Shown here: positions 28,204 through 37,050 of the stretch, piece after piece
Position numbering within the stretch: position 1 is the first letter of the stretch
Layout of the letters: every line of letters begins with the position of its first letter
The notes under the pieces: model-generated
The model's database searches: none
Seen by the model: the letters and a program-made list of their open reading frames with translations, nothing else
Told to the model about the DNA's origin: nothing
Made by a program: the position numbers and the translations under genes
Assembly: GCF_001870435.1 (NCBI RefSeq)
Contig: NZ_MDDR01000006.1
Location: forward strand, 62,001 to 126,000
Length of the DNA: 64,000 nt
Direction: 5' to 3'
From: Pseudomonas costantinii
GTDB lineage: Bacteria; Pseudomonadota; Gammaproteobacteria; Pseudomonadales; Pseudomonadaceae

Positions 28204-28300
28204 GGGGCAGTACCACCGGCGGATTGATCAATGTTTAGACTAGGCGCGACAAAGGGTCGCGTCTAATCATCAGTACTGATCTATCGATAGATGGCGTCGA

Positions 28301-29188
28301 TCAAGAGTCTTGCTGCAATTTTTGAAACAGTGCAAAACAGGCTTCCGCCAGGGCCGAGCGGGGTGCGCTGCGACGCATGATCAGCCCCAGGCGCGCCAGT
28401 GTGTGTGCGTCTTCAATGGGTTGCAGGCGCAGGTGCTCGGTCAGCGCATCGAGACCACCGTCCAAAGGCATCACGGCGCAGCACAGGCCGCCGTGCACGG
28501 CTTGTAACAATTGATGGACCGCATCTGTTTGCAGCAGCGGTTGTGGATTGAGTCCACGGCTGTGGAAGTTGTGGTCGATGGACTGACGAAAGTGCATGCC
28601 GCTGGTGAGCATGCCCAACGGCAGTTCGATCAGCGCTTCCCAGCTCAACGGCTTATCGCCAAAGCTGAAAAACCGCTGGTCGTAGAGCAAGCCCATGCGG
28701 GTTTCGCCCAGGGCCAGCGAGTCGAAACGTTCGTTGTCCAGACGTTCCAGGTAGGACACGCCCAGGTCCAGGCGATTGCTCGCCAGTTGTTCGAGGATTT
28801 GTTCGGAGCTTAATGCCGAGAGTTCAAAGCGCAGGCTCGGGTGTTCTTTGTGCAGTTGTTGCATCAACGCCAAGGGGTCGAAGCTCGACAGTGGCACCAC
28901 GCCCAAGCGCAACGTACCCACCAGGTTGCCGCGACAGGCCGCCGCCTCGGCCTGCAAGCCGTCATAGGCCGCCAGGACGGTCCGCGCCCAAGCCAATACC
29001 CGTTCGCCCGGCGCGGTAAAGCCTTCAAAGCGTTGGCCGCGATTGACCAAGGGCAAGTCCAGCTCTTCTTCGAGGCTGCGCAGGCGCATCGACAGGGTCG
29101 GTTGGGTGATGTGACAACGCGCTGCCGCCTGGCCGAAATGACGGGTCTCGTCGAGGGCGATGAGGAATTTCAGCTGTTTGATGTCCAT
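28301..29188 (-). CDS. LysR-family transcriptional regulator
   Basis: 295 residues. The N-terminal winged helix-turn-helix is typical: MDIKQLKFLIALDETRHFG followed by QAAARCHITQPTLSMRLRSL. The effector-binding domain starts near residue 90 (GTLRLGVVPLSSFDPLALM). The start MDIKQL at 29188 is the normal LysR start; the longer frame to 29320 lies in the divergent promoter region. It sits directly upstream of fdhD and the molybdoenzyme on the same strand. From memory this LysR-fdhD-fdhF order is kept in P. aeruginosa (PA5179-PA5181), so it may regulate them. The inducer is unknown. Confidence 0.88.
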   Translation of the reverse strand: MDIKQLKFLIALDETRHFGQAAARCHITQPTLSMRLRSLEEELDLPLVNRGQRFEGFTAPGERVLAWARTVLAAYDGLQAEAAACRGNLVGTLRLGVVPLSSFDPLALMQQLHKEHPSLRFELSALSSEQILEQLASNRLDLGVSYLERLDNERFDSLALGETRMGLLYDQRFFSFGDKPLSWEALIELPLGMLTSGMHFRQSIDHNFHSRGLNPQPLLQTDAVHQLLQAVHGGLCCAVMPLDGGLDALTEHLRLQPIEDAHTLARLGLIMRRSAPRSALAEACFALFQKLQQDS

Positions 29189-29318
29189 CTTCGCTCCGGG
29201 CTTATTCCAATGGCGAGGGATTCTAGCGCGTTTGGGTCTTTGGTCGATTTGGAACCCAACTCCGTAGGACTGGTCTAGTCTTGGGCATCTGGAAATCAAA
29301 TCCCAAGGAGAGCAAACC

Positions 29319-29759
29319 ATGAGTATTTTAAGTTTTGTGAAGGAAGCAGGCGAAAAGCTGATCGATCTACTGACGCCGGGTAACGCTAACGCCAGCGATG
29401 AGTTGAAAAAGCATATTGAAGATGTGGGGCTGGGTAACCCGAACGTTCACGCTACCGTTGACGGTGACAAGGTGACGATCACCGGTGAAGTTGCCAGCCA
29501 GGAAGAGAAAGAAAAAATCATTCTGGCCGCGGGCAATATTGCCGGGGTTGCCAGCGTAGAGGACCAGATTACTGTTACTGGCCCAGTGGTTGTAGCCTCG
29601 CGGTTTGTCGTGGTGAAAAGCGGTGACACCCTGAGCGCGATCTCTAAAACGGTCTACGGCGACGCTAACAAGTACAACAAAATCTTTGAGGCCAACAAGC
29701 CGTTGCTCAAAGATGTGAACAAAATTTACCCAGGGCAGACGCTGCGTATTCCTGAGTAA
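29319..29759 (+). CDS. BON/LysM-domain protein, Kbp (YgaU) type
   Basis: 146 residues. A BON domain (about 25-90; VHATVDGDKVTITGEVASQ) is joined to a LysM domain (about 95-145; VVKSGDTLSAISKTVYGDAN and KIYPGQTLRIPE). There is no signal peptide, as in E. coli Kbp/YgaU, a cytosolic potassium-binding protein. Length matches the family. CAAGGAGAG lies in front of the ATG. It is divergent from the LysR gene. K+-binding is inferred from the family. Confidence 0.88.
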   Translation: MSILSFVKEAGEKLIDLLTPGNANASDELKKHIEDVGLGNPNVHATVDGDKVTITGEVASQEEKEKIILAAGNIAGVASVEDQITVTGPVVVASRFVVVKSGDTLSAISKTVYGDANKYNKIFEANKPLLKDVNKIYPGQTLRIPE

Positions 29760-29772
29760 AACGCAGGCCAAA

Positions 29773-29864
29773 ATGTGGGAGCGAGCTTGCTCGCGAAGGA
29801 GGAGTGTCAGTCAGAGTATGTATTGACTGACCCACCGCTTTCGCGAGCAAGCCCGCTCCCGCAT
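29773..29864. repeat. REPIN (GTGGGAGCGAGCTTGCTCGCGAA type)
   Basis: ATGTGGGAGCGAGCTTGCTC and GAGCAAGCCCGCTCCCGCAT are inverted REPs. The inner parts CGCGAAGG and CTTTCGCG also pair across a spacer of about 35 bp (GTCAGTC...GACTGAC also inverted). It lies between convergent lysM/kbp and yrfG. Confidence 0.88.
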
Positions 29865-29868
29865 TGGT

Positions 29869-30531
29869 TTAGAGTCCGGCAATTAGGTCTCGGTAGTTCT
29901 CGACGGCCGCAAACTCTGCCGTATCTTTTGGCCCTTTCTTACTGTCCGGCTCTTTCACCGCCAGCAAATGCCCCACGCCAAAATCCCGTGCACTGCGCAG
30001 GATCGGCAAGGTGTCATCGATAAACAGGCTGCGGGCCGGGTCGAAGTTGATGTCTGCTTGCAGGGCGTCCCAGAACTGCGGGTTTTCCTTGGCGAAGCCG
30101 TAGTCGTGGGAACTGATCAACCGTTCGAAATACGGTGCCAGCTCAATGCGTTCCAGCTTCAAAGACAACGAATCACGATGAGCGTTGGTGATCAGGATCA
30201 CGCGCTTGCCGGCCTGTTTGATCGCCGCCAGAAAGGTATCCGCGTCGGGGCGCAGTGCGATCAGGTGGGCGGTCTCCAGCTTGAGTTCGCGTACCGGAAT
30301 CTTCAGTTCAGTGCTCCAGAAGTCCAGGCAATACCATTGCAACTGTCCGGCGTTACGCTCGAACAGTGGCTGCAATTCCATTTCGGCCATGGCCTGGCTC
30401 ACCCCGTGCAGTTCGGCGTATCGCTGGGGCAAGTGCTCCATCCAGAAGTGGTTGTCGTAATGCAGGTCGAGCAGGGTGCCGTCCATGTCCAGCAGGACAG
30501 TGTCGATGGCGTGCCAGGGCAAAGAGGGCAT
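29869..30531 (-). CDS. yrfG: HAD-family GMP/IMP nucleotidase YrfG
   Basis: 220-residue HAD phosphatase hydrolysing GMP and IMP to nucleosides. HAD motif I is LLDMDGTLLDL, motif II ILITNAHRDSL, motif III the lysine in FAKENPQFW, and motif IV SLFIDDTLPIL. The cap insert between motifs I and II is class I. The divergent neighbour nudE also acts on nucleotides, a conserved pairing in gammaproteobacteria. The C-terminal KKGPKDTAEF linker is typical. Confidence 0.9.
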   Translation of the reverse strand: MPSLPWHAIDTVLLDMDGTLLDLHYDNHFWMEHLPQRYAELHGVSQAMAEMELQPLFERNAGQLQWYCLDFWSTELKIPVRELKLETAHLIALRPDADTFLAAIKQAGKRVILITNAHRDSLSLKLERIELAPYFERLISSHDYGFAKENPQFWDALQADINFDPARSLFIDDTLPILRSARDFGVGHLLAVKEPDSKKGPKDTAEFAAVENYRDLIAGL

Positions 30532-30618
30532 GGGGCGTTCTCATGTAAGTAAAGATATCCGACACAGACAATCGGAAAAGCCACGGTATAGTAACCCGAT
30601 CACGCCAAGGAGCCGCTC

Positions 30619-31185
30619 ATGCGCCAGAAACCCACCGTCCTCGCCCGCGAAATTGTCGCCAGTAGCCGTTTGTTCCGCGTGGAGGAGGTGCAATTGCGCT
30701 TTTCCAATGGCGTTGAGCGGACCTACGAGCGCTTGGTGGGCCGCGGTGCCGGCTACGGCGCGGTGATGATTGTGGCGATGATCGATGCCGACCACGCACT
30801 GCTGGTGGAAGAGTACTGCGGCGGCACTGACGAATATGAATTGTCCTTGCCCAAAGGGTTGATCGAGCCCGGTGAGGACGTATTGGCGGCGGCCAACCGC
30901 GAACTCAAGGAAGAGGCAGGCTATGGCGCACGTCAATTGGAACATCTCACTGAACTCTCGCTGTCGCCTGGCTATATGAGCCAGAAAATCCAAGTGGTAC
31001 TGGCCACTGACCTGTACGAGGAGCGCCTGGAAGGCGATGAACCTGAGCCGATGCGTGTGGACAAGGTCAATCTGCGTGAGCTGTCGATGCTGGCGCAAAA
31101 CGAGCAATTCAGTGAAGGCCGTGCCCTGGCCGCCTTGTATCTGGTGCGTGACCTGTTGACCCAGCGTGGAGCTTTTACCGCATGA
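30619..31185 (+). CDS. nudE: ADP compounds hydrolase NudE
   Basis: 188-residue Nudix hydrolase acting on ADP-ribose, Ap3A and NADH-type substrates. The Nudix box is complete: GLIEPGEDVLAAANRELKEE, then AGYG, with glutamates of the REXXEE set as metal ligands. The N-terminus RQKPTVLAREIVASSRLFRV is typical for NudE. AAGGAG precedes the ATG. It overlaps cysQ by four bases (ATGA), so the two are co-translated. Confidence 0.93.
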   Translation: MRQKPTVLAREIVASSRLFRVEEVQLRFSNGVERTYERLVGRGAGYGAVMIVAMIDADHALLVEEYCGGTDEYELSLPKGLIEPGEDVLAAANRELKEEAGYGARQLEHLTELSLSPGYMSQKIQVVLATDLYEERLEGDEPEPMRVDKVNLRELSMLAQNEQFSEGRALAALYLVRDLLTQRGAFTA

Positions 31186-32018
31186 GCGAACTGTTTTTAG
31201 GCCATCCGTTTATCGCCCCTGTGATTGAGTTGGCTCGCCAGGCAGGTGAAGTCATCTTGCCGTATTGGCGCGCCGATGTGGCCGTGACCTCCAAGGCCGA
31301 TGATTCGCCCGTGACGGCAGCAGACCTGGCAGCTCACCATCTGATCCTCGCAGGCCTTACGGCTCTTGACTCGAGTATCCCGGTGCTGTCGGAAGAAGAT
31401 GCCGACATCGACCAGAACGTGCGCGCCGGCTGGCAGCGCTGGTGGTTGGTGGACCCGTTGGATGGCACCAAGGAATTTATCTCCGGCAGCGAAGAATTTA
31501 CCGTCAACATCGCCTTGATCGAACAAGGTCGCGTGGTGTTTGGCGTGGTTTCGATGCCCACCAGCGGGCGTTGCTACTTCGGTGGGGCGGGCCTCGGGGC
31601 GTGGCGTTCCGATGTGAATGAGGCACCCAAGCAGATTCAGGTGCGCCAGACTCCGGCAGCGGGTGAGGCGTTTACCGTGGTTGCCAGCCGTCGGCATACG
31701 AGCCCTGAGCAGGAGCGTTTGCTGGACGGTTTGAGCGAGGGGTTGGGTGAGTTGAAGCTGGCGAACATCGGCAGCTCGCTGAAATTTTGCCTGCTGGCCG
31801 AAGGCAGCGCGGATTGCTATCCGCGCCTGGCACCGACATCACAGTGGGACACTGCTGCGGCTCAAGGTGTGCTGGAAGGGGCGGGAGGTGAAGTGTTGGA
31901 GCTGAGTGGTGAGCCGTTTAGTTATCCGGCGCGGGCTTCATTGTTGAATCCGTTTTTCCTGGCGCTGCCGGCGAAAGCCGCGTGGCGTGAGCGGTTGCTG
32001 ACTCTGGCCAGATCTTGA
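31182..32018 (+). CDS. cysQ: 3'(2'),5'-bisphosphate nucleotidase CysQ
   Basis: 278-residue Mg-dependent, Li-sensitive phosphatase of the inositol monophosphatase superfamily. It removes PAP, the by-product of PAPS use in sulfate assimilation. Metal-binding motifs: SEEDADID, DPLDGTKEFISGSEEFTVNI (20), and WDTAAAQGVLEGAGG. The lid residues K in TSKADDSPVTAADLAAH are present. It follows nudE with a four-base overlap. A REP ends the transcript. Confidence 0.94.
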   Translation: MSELFLGHPFIAPVIELARQAGEVILPYWRADVAVTSKADDSPVTAADLAAHHLILAGLTALDSSIPVLSEEDADIDQNVRAGWQRWWLVDPLDGTKEFISGSEEFTVNIALIEQGRVVFGVVSMPTSGRCYFGGAGLGAWRSDVNEAPKQIQVRQTPAAGEAFTVVASRRHTSPEQERLLDGLSEGLGELKLANIGSSLKFCLLAEGSADCYPRLAPTSQWDTAAAQGVLEGAGGEVLELSGEPFSYPARASLLNPFFLALPAKAAWRERLLTLARS

Positions 32019-32034
32019 GTCTGGCATAGATCAA

Positions 32035-32062
32035 TGTGGGAGCAGGCAAGCCAGCTCCCACA
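32035..32062. repeat. REP palindrome (GTGGGAGC type)
   Basis: TGTGGGAGCAGGCAAGCCAG followed by CTCCCACA, the same sequence and orientation as the copy near 21601, lies between the convergent ends of cysQ and the YiiD-type thioesterase gene. Confidence 0.85.
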
Positions 32063-32082
32063 GTTGTTTTGTGTTGTGACGG

Positions 32083-32538
32083 TTAGCGGTGCAGGACGTA
32101 CTGGCCCGTAAACGCCACCGCCCGCTCTTCACCGCCCTCATTCACAATCCACGTCTCCAGTGTCAACCGCGCTCGGCCATACCGCTTGTACGTCGCCACA
32201 AAGCGCTTCCACACCTTCTCCTCCGGCGCCTGGCAGGCCACTGTCGCATCCCGCGTGACCGGCAGCGGATAACTGATCTGCCCTTCCTGGATCACGATGT
32301 GCCCGTCTTCAATCCCTTCTTCGCGCAGTTTCAGGTGTAGCCAGCCCCAGCCCGCCAGCACTGCGCCGCGGTAGAGGCTACCGCCAAACATGGTGCTCTT
32401 GTGGTTGATATTGGCTTGCAAGGGCAGGTGCAACTGCAGCTGGCCGTGTTGCCAATCGAGCACCTTGAGGCCCATTTCCCGGGTGAGGGGGATGTCGTGG
32501 TGAAGAACGGATTCCAGGTAACGGCTATCGCGGCTCAT
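32083..32538 (-). CDS. YiiD C-terminal-type thioesterase
   Basis: 151 residues, hotdog fold, similar to the C-terminal domain of E. coli YiiD (FabY). Segments supporting this are LHHDIPLTREMGLKVLDW, NHKSTMFGGSLYRGAVLAGW (20) and the C-terminal RLTLETWIVNEGG. The start MSRDSRYLES at 32538 has AGAGG five bases upstream. An ATG at 32568 that overlaps the dctD stop (ATGA) would add ten residues and cannot be excluded. Likely an acyl-ACP or acyl-CoA thioesterase, substrate unknown. Confidence 0.82.
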   Translation of the reverse strand: MSRDSRYLESVLHHDIPLTREMGLKVLDWQHGQLQLHLPLQANINHKSTMFGGSLYRGAVLAGWGWLHLKLREEGIEDGHIVIQEGQISYPLPVTRDATVACQAPEEKVWKRFVATYKRYGRARLTLETWIVNEGGEERAVAFTGQYVLHR

Positions 32539-32564
32539 GGGGGCCTCTTGGCGGGTGGGCAGGG

Positions 32565-33950
32565 TCATTCGTCGTCTGCGCTGTGGTTGCCGCTGTCGGC
32601 GAAGTTCAGGCCGTGCTTGCGCAGTTTGTCGTGCAGAGTCTTGCGCGGCAGGCCCAAGGCTTCAGCGAGGCTGCGCACGGAGCTATGCGGGCGGGTCAGT
32701 TCGGCGGCAATCAGGCTTTTCTCGAACTGCTCGACTTGTTCACTCAAACCGCCCGGGGTGGAGGTCAGGACGCTGGCGGAGGGATTGTCCGCCGTGGCAT
32801 CCAGGGCCAGCTCCAGCCCGAGGGCAAAACGTTCGGCGGCGTTCTGCAATTCCCGTACATTGCCCGGCCAGCTGTGACGCAAGAGCAGCGCGCGCTGGCC
32901 CGGTTGCAGCTCGTGCAGCGGTAAGCCGTGGCGGCTGCTGGCTTCGTCGGCGAAGTGCTGGAACAGCATCAGCGCGTCTTCACCACGCTCGCGCAGCGGC
33001 GGAATGCGCAGTGGCGCAACGTTGAGGCGGTAGTACAAGTCGGCACGAAAGCGGCCCTGATCGGCGGACTGGCGCAGGTCTTCCTTGGTGGCTGCGATGA
33101 TGCGGATATCCAACGGGATCAGTTGATTGCCGCCCAGCCGCTCTACCACCCGCTCCTGCAACAAGCGCAGCAGTTTGACCTGAACATCCAGGCTCATGCT
33201 TTCAATTTCATCGAGGAACAGTGTGCCGCCGTTGGCGAATTCGAACTTGCCGATACGGCGTTTTTGCGCACCGGTAAAGGCGCCGGGCTCATGGCCGAAC
33301 AGCTCGCTTTCCACCACCGATTCGGCCAGCGCCCCGGCGTTGATCGCCACAAACGGTCCACTGCGCCGGCTCGACAGGTCGTGCAGTGCGCGGGCAACCA
33401 CTTCTTTGCCTGCGCCGGTTTCGCCGAGGATCAGCACATCGGCCCTGGTCGCGGCCAGGGCGCCAATCTGCTCGCGCAAGCGCAGCATTTGCGGCGAGTG
33501 CCCCACCAGGCGCGTGCTCAGTTGCTGGCGGTCGCTGAGGGCCAGGCGCAGGCTGCGGTTGTCCAGCACCAGGCGGCGCAGGGCCAGGGCGCGGCGTACG
33601 CTGTCGAGCAGGGCGTCGCTGGCGAAGGGTTTTTCCAGGAAGTCATAGGCACCGGCACGCATGGCTTGCACCGCCAGCGGCACATCGCCGTGGCCGGTGA
33701 TCAGCAGCACCGGCAACTCCGGGTCCTGGCCGTGCAGTTCGGCGAGCAGCTCCAGGCCGTCCATGCCGGGCATGCGGATATCGCTGACCACCACGCCCGG
33801 CCAGTCCCGTGACAGGCGTGCGGTGAGGCCGGTAGCTTCACCCAGGGGCAGGACTTTCAGCCCAGCCAGGTCCAGGGTCTGGCACAGGGCCTGACGCAGG
33901 TGTGGATCGTCGTCGATCAACACCACCTGAATCTGGTTCTCGATACTCAT
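32565..33950 (-). CDS. dctD: Sigma-54-dependent response regulator DctD
   Basis: 461-residue NtrC-family activator. Receiver domain with IDDDPH and phospho-accepting D57 in VVSDIRMPGMDG. AAA+ domain (about 150-380) with Walker A GETGAGKEV, the sigma-54 contact loop GAFTGA and Walker B LFLDEIESM. A Fis-type helix-turn-helix lies at the end (VRSLAEALGLPRKTLHDKLR). It overlaps dctB by four bases. It is orthologous by position and architecture to P. aeruginosa PA5166, activator of C4-dicarboxylate transport. The dctPQM/dctA targets are not in this window. Confidence 0.92.
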   Translation of the reverse strand: MSIENQIQVVLIDDDPHLRQALCQTLDLAGLKVLPLGEATGLTARLSRDWPGVVVSDIRMPGMDGLELLAELHGQDPELPVLLITGHGDVPLAVQAMRAGAYDFLEKPFASDALLDSVRRALALRRLVLDNRSLRLALSDRQQLSTRLVGHSPQMLRLREQIGALAATRADVLILGETGAGKEVVARALHDLSSRRSGPFVAINAGALAESVVESELFGHEPGAFTGAQKRRIGKFEFANGGTLFLDEIESMSLDVQVKLLRLLQERVVERLGGNQLIPLDIRIIAATKEDLRQSADQGRFRADLYYRLNVAPLRIPPLRERGEDALMLFQHFADEASSRHGLPLHELQPGQRALLLRHSWPGNVRELQNAAERFALGLELALDATADNPSASVLTSTPGGLSEQVEQFEKSLIAAELTRPHSSVRSLAEALGLPRKTLHDKLRKHGLNFADSGNHSADDE

Positions 33951-35764
33951 ACACTGCGGTCCTCGGACGGTTGCAGACTGACGCCCGGCGAGCCGGCACG
34001 CAATTTCAAGGTTAACAGCGCGCCGCCTTCCTTGTGGTTGGCGAACAGCAGTTCGCCGCCAAAGGCGCGCATCAGGGTGTCACAAATCGCCAGGCCCAAC
34101 CCGAGGCCCTGGGTGCGGGTCTTGGTGGTGTAGAACGGCTCGCTGGCGCGGCCTAACGCTTCCATACAAAACCCCGGGCCGTTGTCGCGAATGTACAGGT
34201 TGACGCCCTGTTCGGTGGTTTGGGCACTCAGCCAGAGTTTGCGCGGCGGGCCTTTTTCGGTGAGGGCGTCGAGGGCGTTGGCCAGCAAGTTGCCGAGTAC
34301 TTGGCGCAGGCGGGTTTCGCCAGCCTGTACCCACAGCGTCGCCTCCGGCAAGTCGCGGATCAGCTCGACTTCCATCGACCGCCGCCGCTTGGCCAGCAAC
34401 GCCAACGCATCGTCCAGCGCCGGTTGCAGGGCCACGCTTTCCGGCGCATGGCGGTCGCGCCGGGCGAAGGCGCGCAGGTGGGCGATGATCGAGGCCATGC
34501 GCCCGGTCAGTTCGCTGATCAGCTTGAGATTGCCCCGAGCGTCGTTGGTGCGCTCATGGTCGAGCAGGATTTCGGCGTTTTCCGCATAGCTGCGGATTGC
34601 TGCGAGGGGCTGATTGAGTTCGTGACTGATACTCGCCGACATGGTGCCCAGCGCCGACAGTTTGCCGGCTTGCACCAGGTCATCCTGGGCGCGCACCAGT
34701 TCCTGTTGGGCGTGTTCGCGCTCCAGCACTTCCTGTTTCAGGCGTCGGTTAAGGCCCTCCAGGTCACTGGTCCGTTCGACCACACGCATTTCCAGTTCGC
34801 GGCGCGCCTTGGCTTCGAAGGCGATGCGTTCCAGGTAATGCCGACGGCGCTGCATCATCAAACCCAGCAACAGCATCACCACCAGCAACGTGGCGCCACC
34901 GACGGCCACCACGGTGCGCACCGGGCGATTGATCAGCGAGCGTGGCGCGAGGATCTCCACGTTCCAGCCGGTTTCGGCGATGGCTGTGGATTGGCGCAGC
35001 CACGCGGTGGAACTCAGGGTCAGCGGTTGTGGGTCGCGGGTCGGGTAGGGCTGGATGGCGATGATGGCTTGGCGTTCTTCGGCAGTCAGCGGTCGGGTCG
35101 CGCGGAATCGCCATTGCGGGCGTGAGGTCAGGATCACTACGCCGTTGTGGTCGGTGACCAGCAGTTGTTCCGGGGTGTTGCCCCATAGGCTTTCGGTGTG
35201 GTCCAGGTCGACCTTGACCACCAGCACGCCAATGATCTTGTCACCATCGCGCACGGCGGCGGCGAAGAAGTAACCGCGCTTGGCCGAGGTGGTCCCCAGG
35301 CCGAAAAACCGCCCCAGGCGCCCGGCCATGGCTTCGCTGAAATAGGGCCGGAACGAGAAGTTGCGGCCGACAAAACTGTCTTGCTTGTCCCAGTTGGACG
35401 CGGCGAGGGTCTTGCCGGTGGTGTCCATCAGGTACATCACTTCCACACCGGCCTGGGCGGCGACGTCCTTGAGCAGCAGGTTGGCGTTGGTCAGGTTGGT
35501 GCTCACCTGAGGCGCATCCAGTGCGGTGCGCAGGGCGGGTAGATCACCGAGGATCTGCGGCAGCACTTCATAGCGGTGCAAGGTGCCGAGCAGGTTGGCG
35601 ACGTACAGGTCGAGGGTCTGGCGGTTTTGCCCGGCCAGTTCACTGCGGTAATAGCGCTCGGCCAAGTGCTCCAGCGGCCACAGCAGCGGTGCCAGGCACA
35701 ACGCCAACAGGGCGAGGCTGCGCCAGCGGGGTCTTCGCGGAAGGGGTGGAGTCATGGGAGTCAT
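33947..35764 (-). CDS. dctB: C4-dicarboxylate sensor histidine kinase DctB
   Basis: 605-residue membrane kinase. The first membrane segment lies near residues 13-28, then a periplasmic double-Cache sensor domain to about 280 with the dicarboxylate-type FVGRNFSFRPYFSEAMAG region, and a second membrane segment (TLLVVMLLLGLMM). A coiled coil (LKQEVLEREHAQQELVRAQ) leads to the H-box ISHELNQPLAAIRSYAENA. The N and G boxes are NLLANALDAL and GLGLGLAICDTL. Senses succinate, fumarate or malate, and phosphorylates DctD. The start at 35764 gives a short charged N-terminus; an internal ATG at codon 4 is possible. Confidence 0.92.
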   Translation of the reverse strand: MTPMTPPLPRRPRWRSLALLALCLAPLLWPLEHLAERYYRSELAGQNRQTLDLYVANLLGTLHRYEVLPQILGDLPALRTALDAPQVSTNLTNANLLLKDVAAQAGVEVMYLMDTTGKTLAASNWDKQDSFVGRNFSFRPYFSEAMAGRLGRFFGLGTTSAKRGYFFAAAVRDGDKIIGVLVVKVDLDHTESLWGNTPEQLLVTDHNGVVILTSRPQWRFRATRPLTAEERQAIIAIQPYPTRDPQPLTLSSTAWLRQSTAIAETGWNVEILAPRSLINRPVRTVVAVGGATLLVVMLLLGLMMQRRRHYLERIAFEAKARRELEMRVVERTSDLEGLNRRLKQEVLEREHAQQELVRAQDDLVQAGKLSALGTMSASISHELNQPLAAIRSYAENAEILLDHERTNDARGNLKLISELTGRMASIIAHLRAFARRDRHAPESVALQPALDDALALLAKRRRSMEVELIRDLPEATLWVQAGETRLRQVLGNLLANALDALTEKGPPRKLWLSAQTTEQGVNLYIRDNGPGFCMEALGRASEPFYTTKTRTQGLGLGLAICDTLMRAFGGELLFANHKEGGALLTLKLRAGSPGVSLQPSEDRSV

Positions 35765-35816
35765 GCGCCTGTGGGTACAGGCGCATTATGCCTAGCTGTA
35801 GTGCGCGTTGCCTTGG

Positions 35817-36899
35817 TTATGCGATCAGGTCTTTTGGCTCGGTGTTGCCCAGACGTTCACCTTGATAGCTGCCGTCCTGGACCCTGCGGCACCATTCCAG
35901 GTTGTCGAGGTACCACTGCACGGTTTTGCGCAAGCCGGTTTCAAAGGTTTCTTTCGGTACCCAGCCCAGCTCGCGTTCGATTTTGCTGGCGTCGATCGCA
36001 TAACGCTGGTCGTGGCCTGGGCGATCTTTGACGAAAGTGATCAGGTCGGTGAATTTCTCCACGCCGGCCGGGCGTTGTGGTGCCAGCTCTTCCAGCAGGC
36101 TGCAAATACCGCGCACCACGTCGATGTTCTTCTGCTCATTGTGACCGCCGATATTGTAGGTCTCGCCGACCACACCTTCGGTGACCACTTTCAACAACGC
36201 GCGGGCGTGATCTTCGACGAACAGCCAGTCGCGCACCTGCAAGCCATCGCCGTAGACCGGCAGCGGCTTGCCCGCGAGGGCGTTGAGGATGACCAACGGG
36301 ATCAACTTTTCAGGGAAGTGGAACGGCCCGTAGTTGTTCGAGCAGTTGGTCAGCAGCACCGGCAGGCCATACGTGCGCTGCCAGGCGCGGACCAGGTGGT
36401 CGGAGGCCGCTTTGCTGGCGGAATACGGCGAGCTGGGCGCGTAAGGTGTGGTTTCGGTGAACAGGTCGTCCACACCATGGAGGTCGCCATACACCTCATC
36501 CGTAGAGATATGGTGGAAGCGGAACGCACTCTTGGCAGGTTCTGCCAGCGTCTGCCAATAGGCGCGCGTGGCTTCCAGCAGGCTATAGGTGCCGACGATG
36601 TTGGTCTGGATAAAATCCGACGGGCCGTCAATGGAGCGGTCGACATGCGACTCGGCGGCCAGGTGCATGATTGCCTGGGGCTCAAAGCGTGCCAGCACGG
36701 CGCTGACGGTGGCTTGGTCGATGATATCGGCCTGCACGAACTCATAGCGGCTATTGGACGCGATGCTGGTCAGCGACTCCAGGTTGCCGGCGTAGGTGAG
36801 CTTGTCCAGGTTGAGCACTTCGTGCTCGGTGTGTTGGATCAGGTGTCGGATCAGGGCAGAGCCGATGAATCCCGCACCGCCGGTAATGAGAATGCGCAT
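35817..36899 (-). CDS. rmlB: dTDP-glucose 4,6-dehydratase RmlB
   Basis: 360-residue short-chain dehydrogenase-type enzyme, the second step of dTDP-L-rhamnose synthesis. The NAD-binding motif is [15 protein letters not shown], the catalytic triad includes T-D-E in [13 protein letters not shown] and YxxxK in [11 protein letters not shown], and the nucleotide-sugar part is [15 protein letters not shown]. In P. aeruginosa rmlBDAC forms an operon next to dctB. Here rmlB is followed at once by dctB, so rmlD, rmlA and rmlC are not adjacent. It may be a lone copy serving another sugar pathway, or the other genes may have moved. Confidence 0.93.
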   Translation of the reverse strand: MRILITGGAGFIGSALIRHLIQHTEHEVLNLDKLTYAGNLESLTSIASNSRYEFVQADIIDQATVSAVLARFEPQAIMHLAAESHVDRSIDGPSDFIQTNIVGTYSLLEATRAYWQTLAEPAKSAFRFHHISTDEVYGDLHGVDDLFTETTPYAPSSPYSASKAASDHLVRAWQRTYGLPVLLTNCSNNYGPFHFPEKLIPLVILNALAGKPLPVYGDGLQVRDWLFVEDHARALLKVVTEGVVGETYNIGGHNEQKNIDVVRGICSLLEELAPQRPAGVEKFTDLITFVKDRPGHDQRYAIDASKIERELGWVPKETFETGLRKTVQWYLDNLEWCRRVQDGSYQGERLGNTEPKDLIA

Positions 36900-37050
36900 G
36901 TCGAGGGCCTTTTCCTTAGACGGACATTGGGCGAATGAAGCATAGCTTGAGTTGTGAATCGGACCGGTGCAAGCGCGGTATGCGTGAGGGGTTGATTAAC
37001 GCCCCCGAACAATGGCGATATAGACACCTAAAAAAACAGAGGTCGTCACA

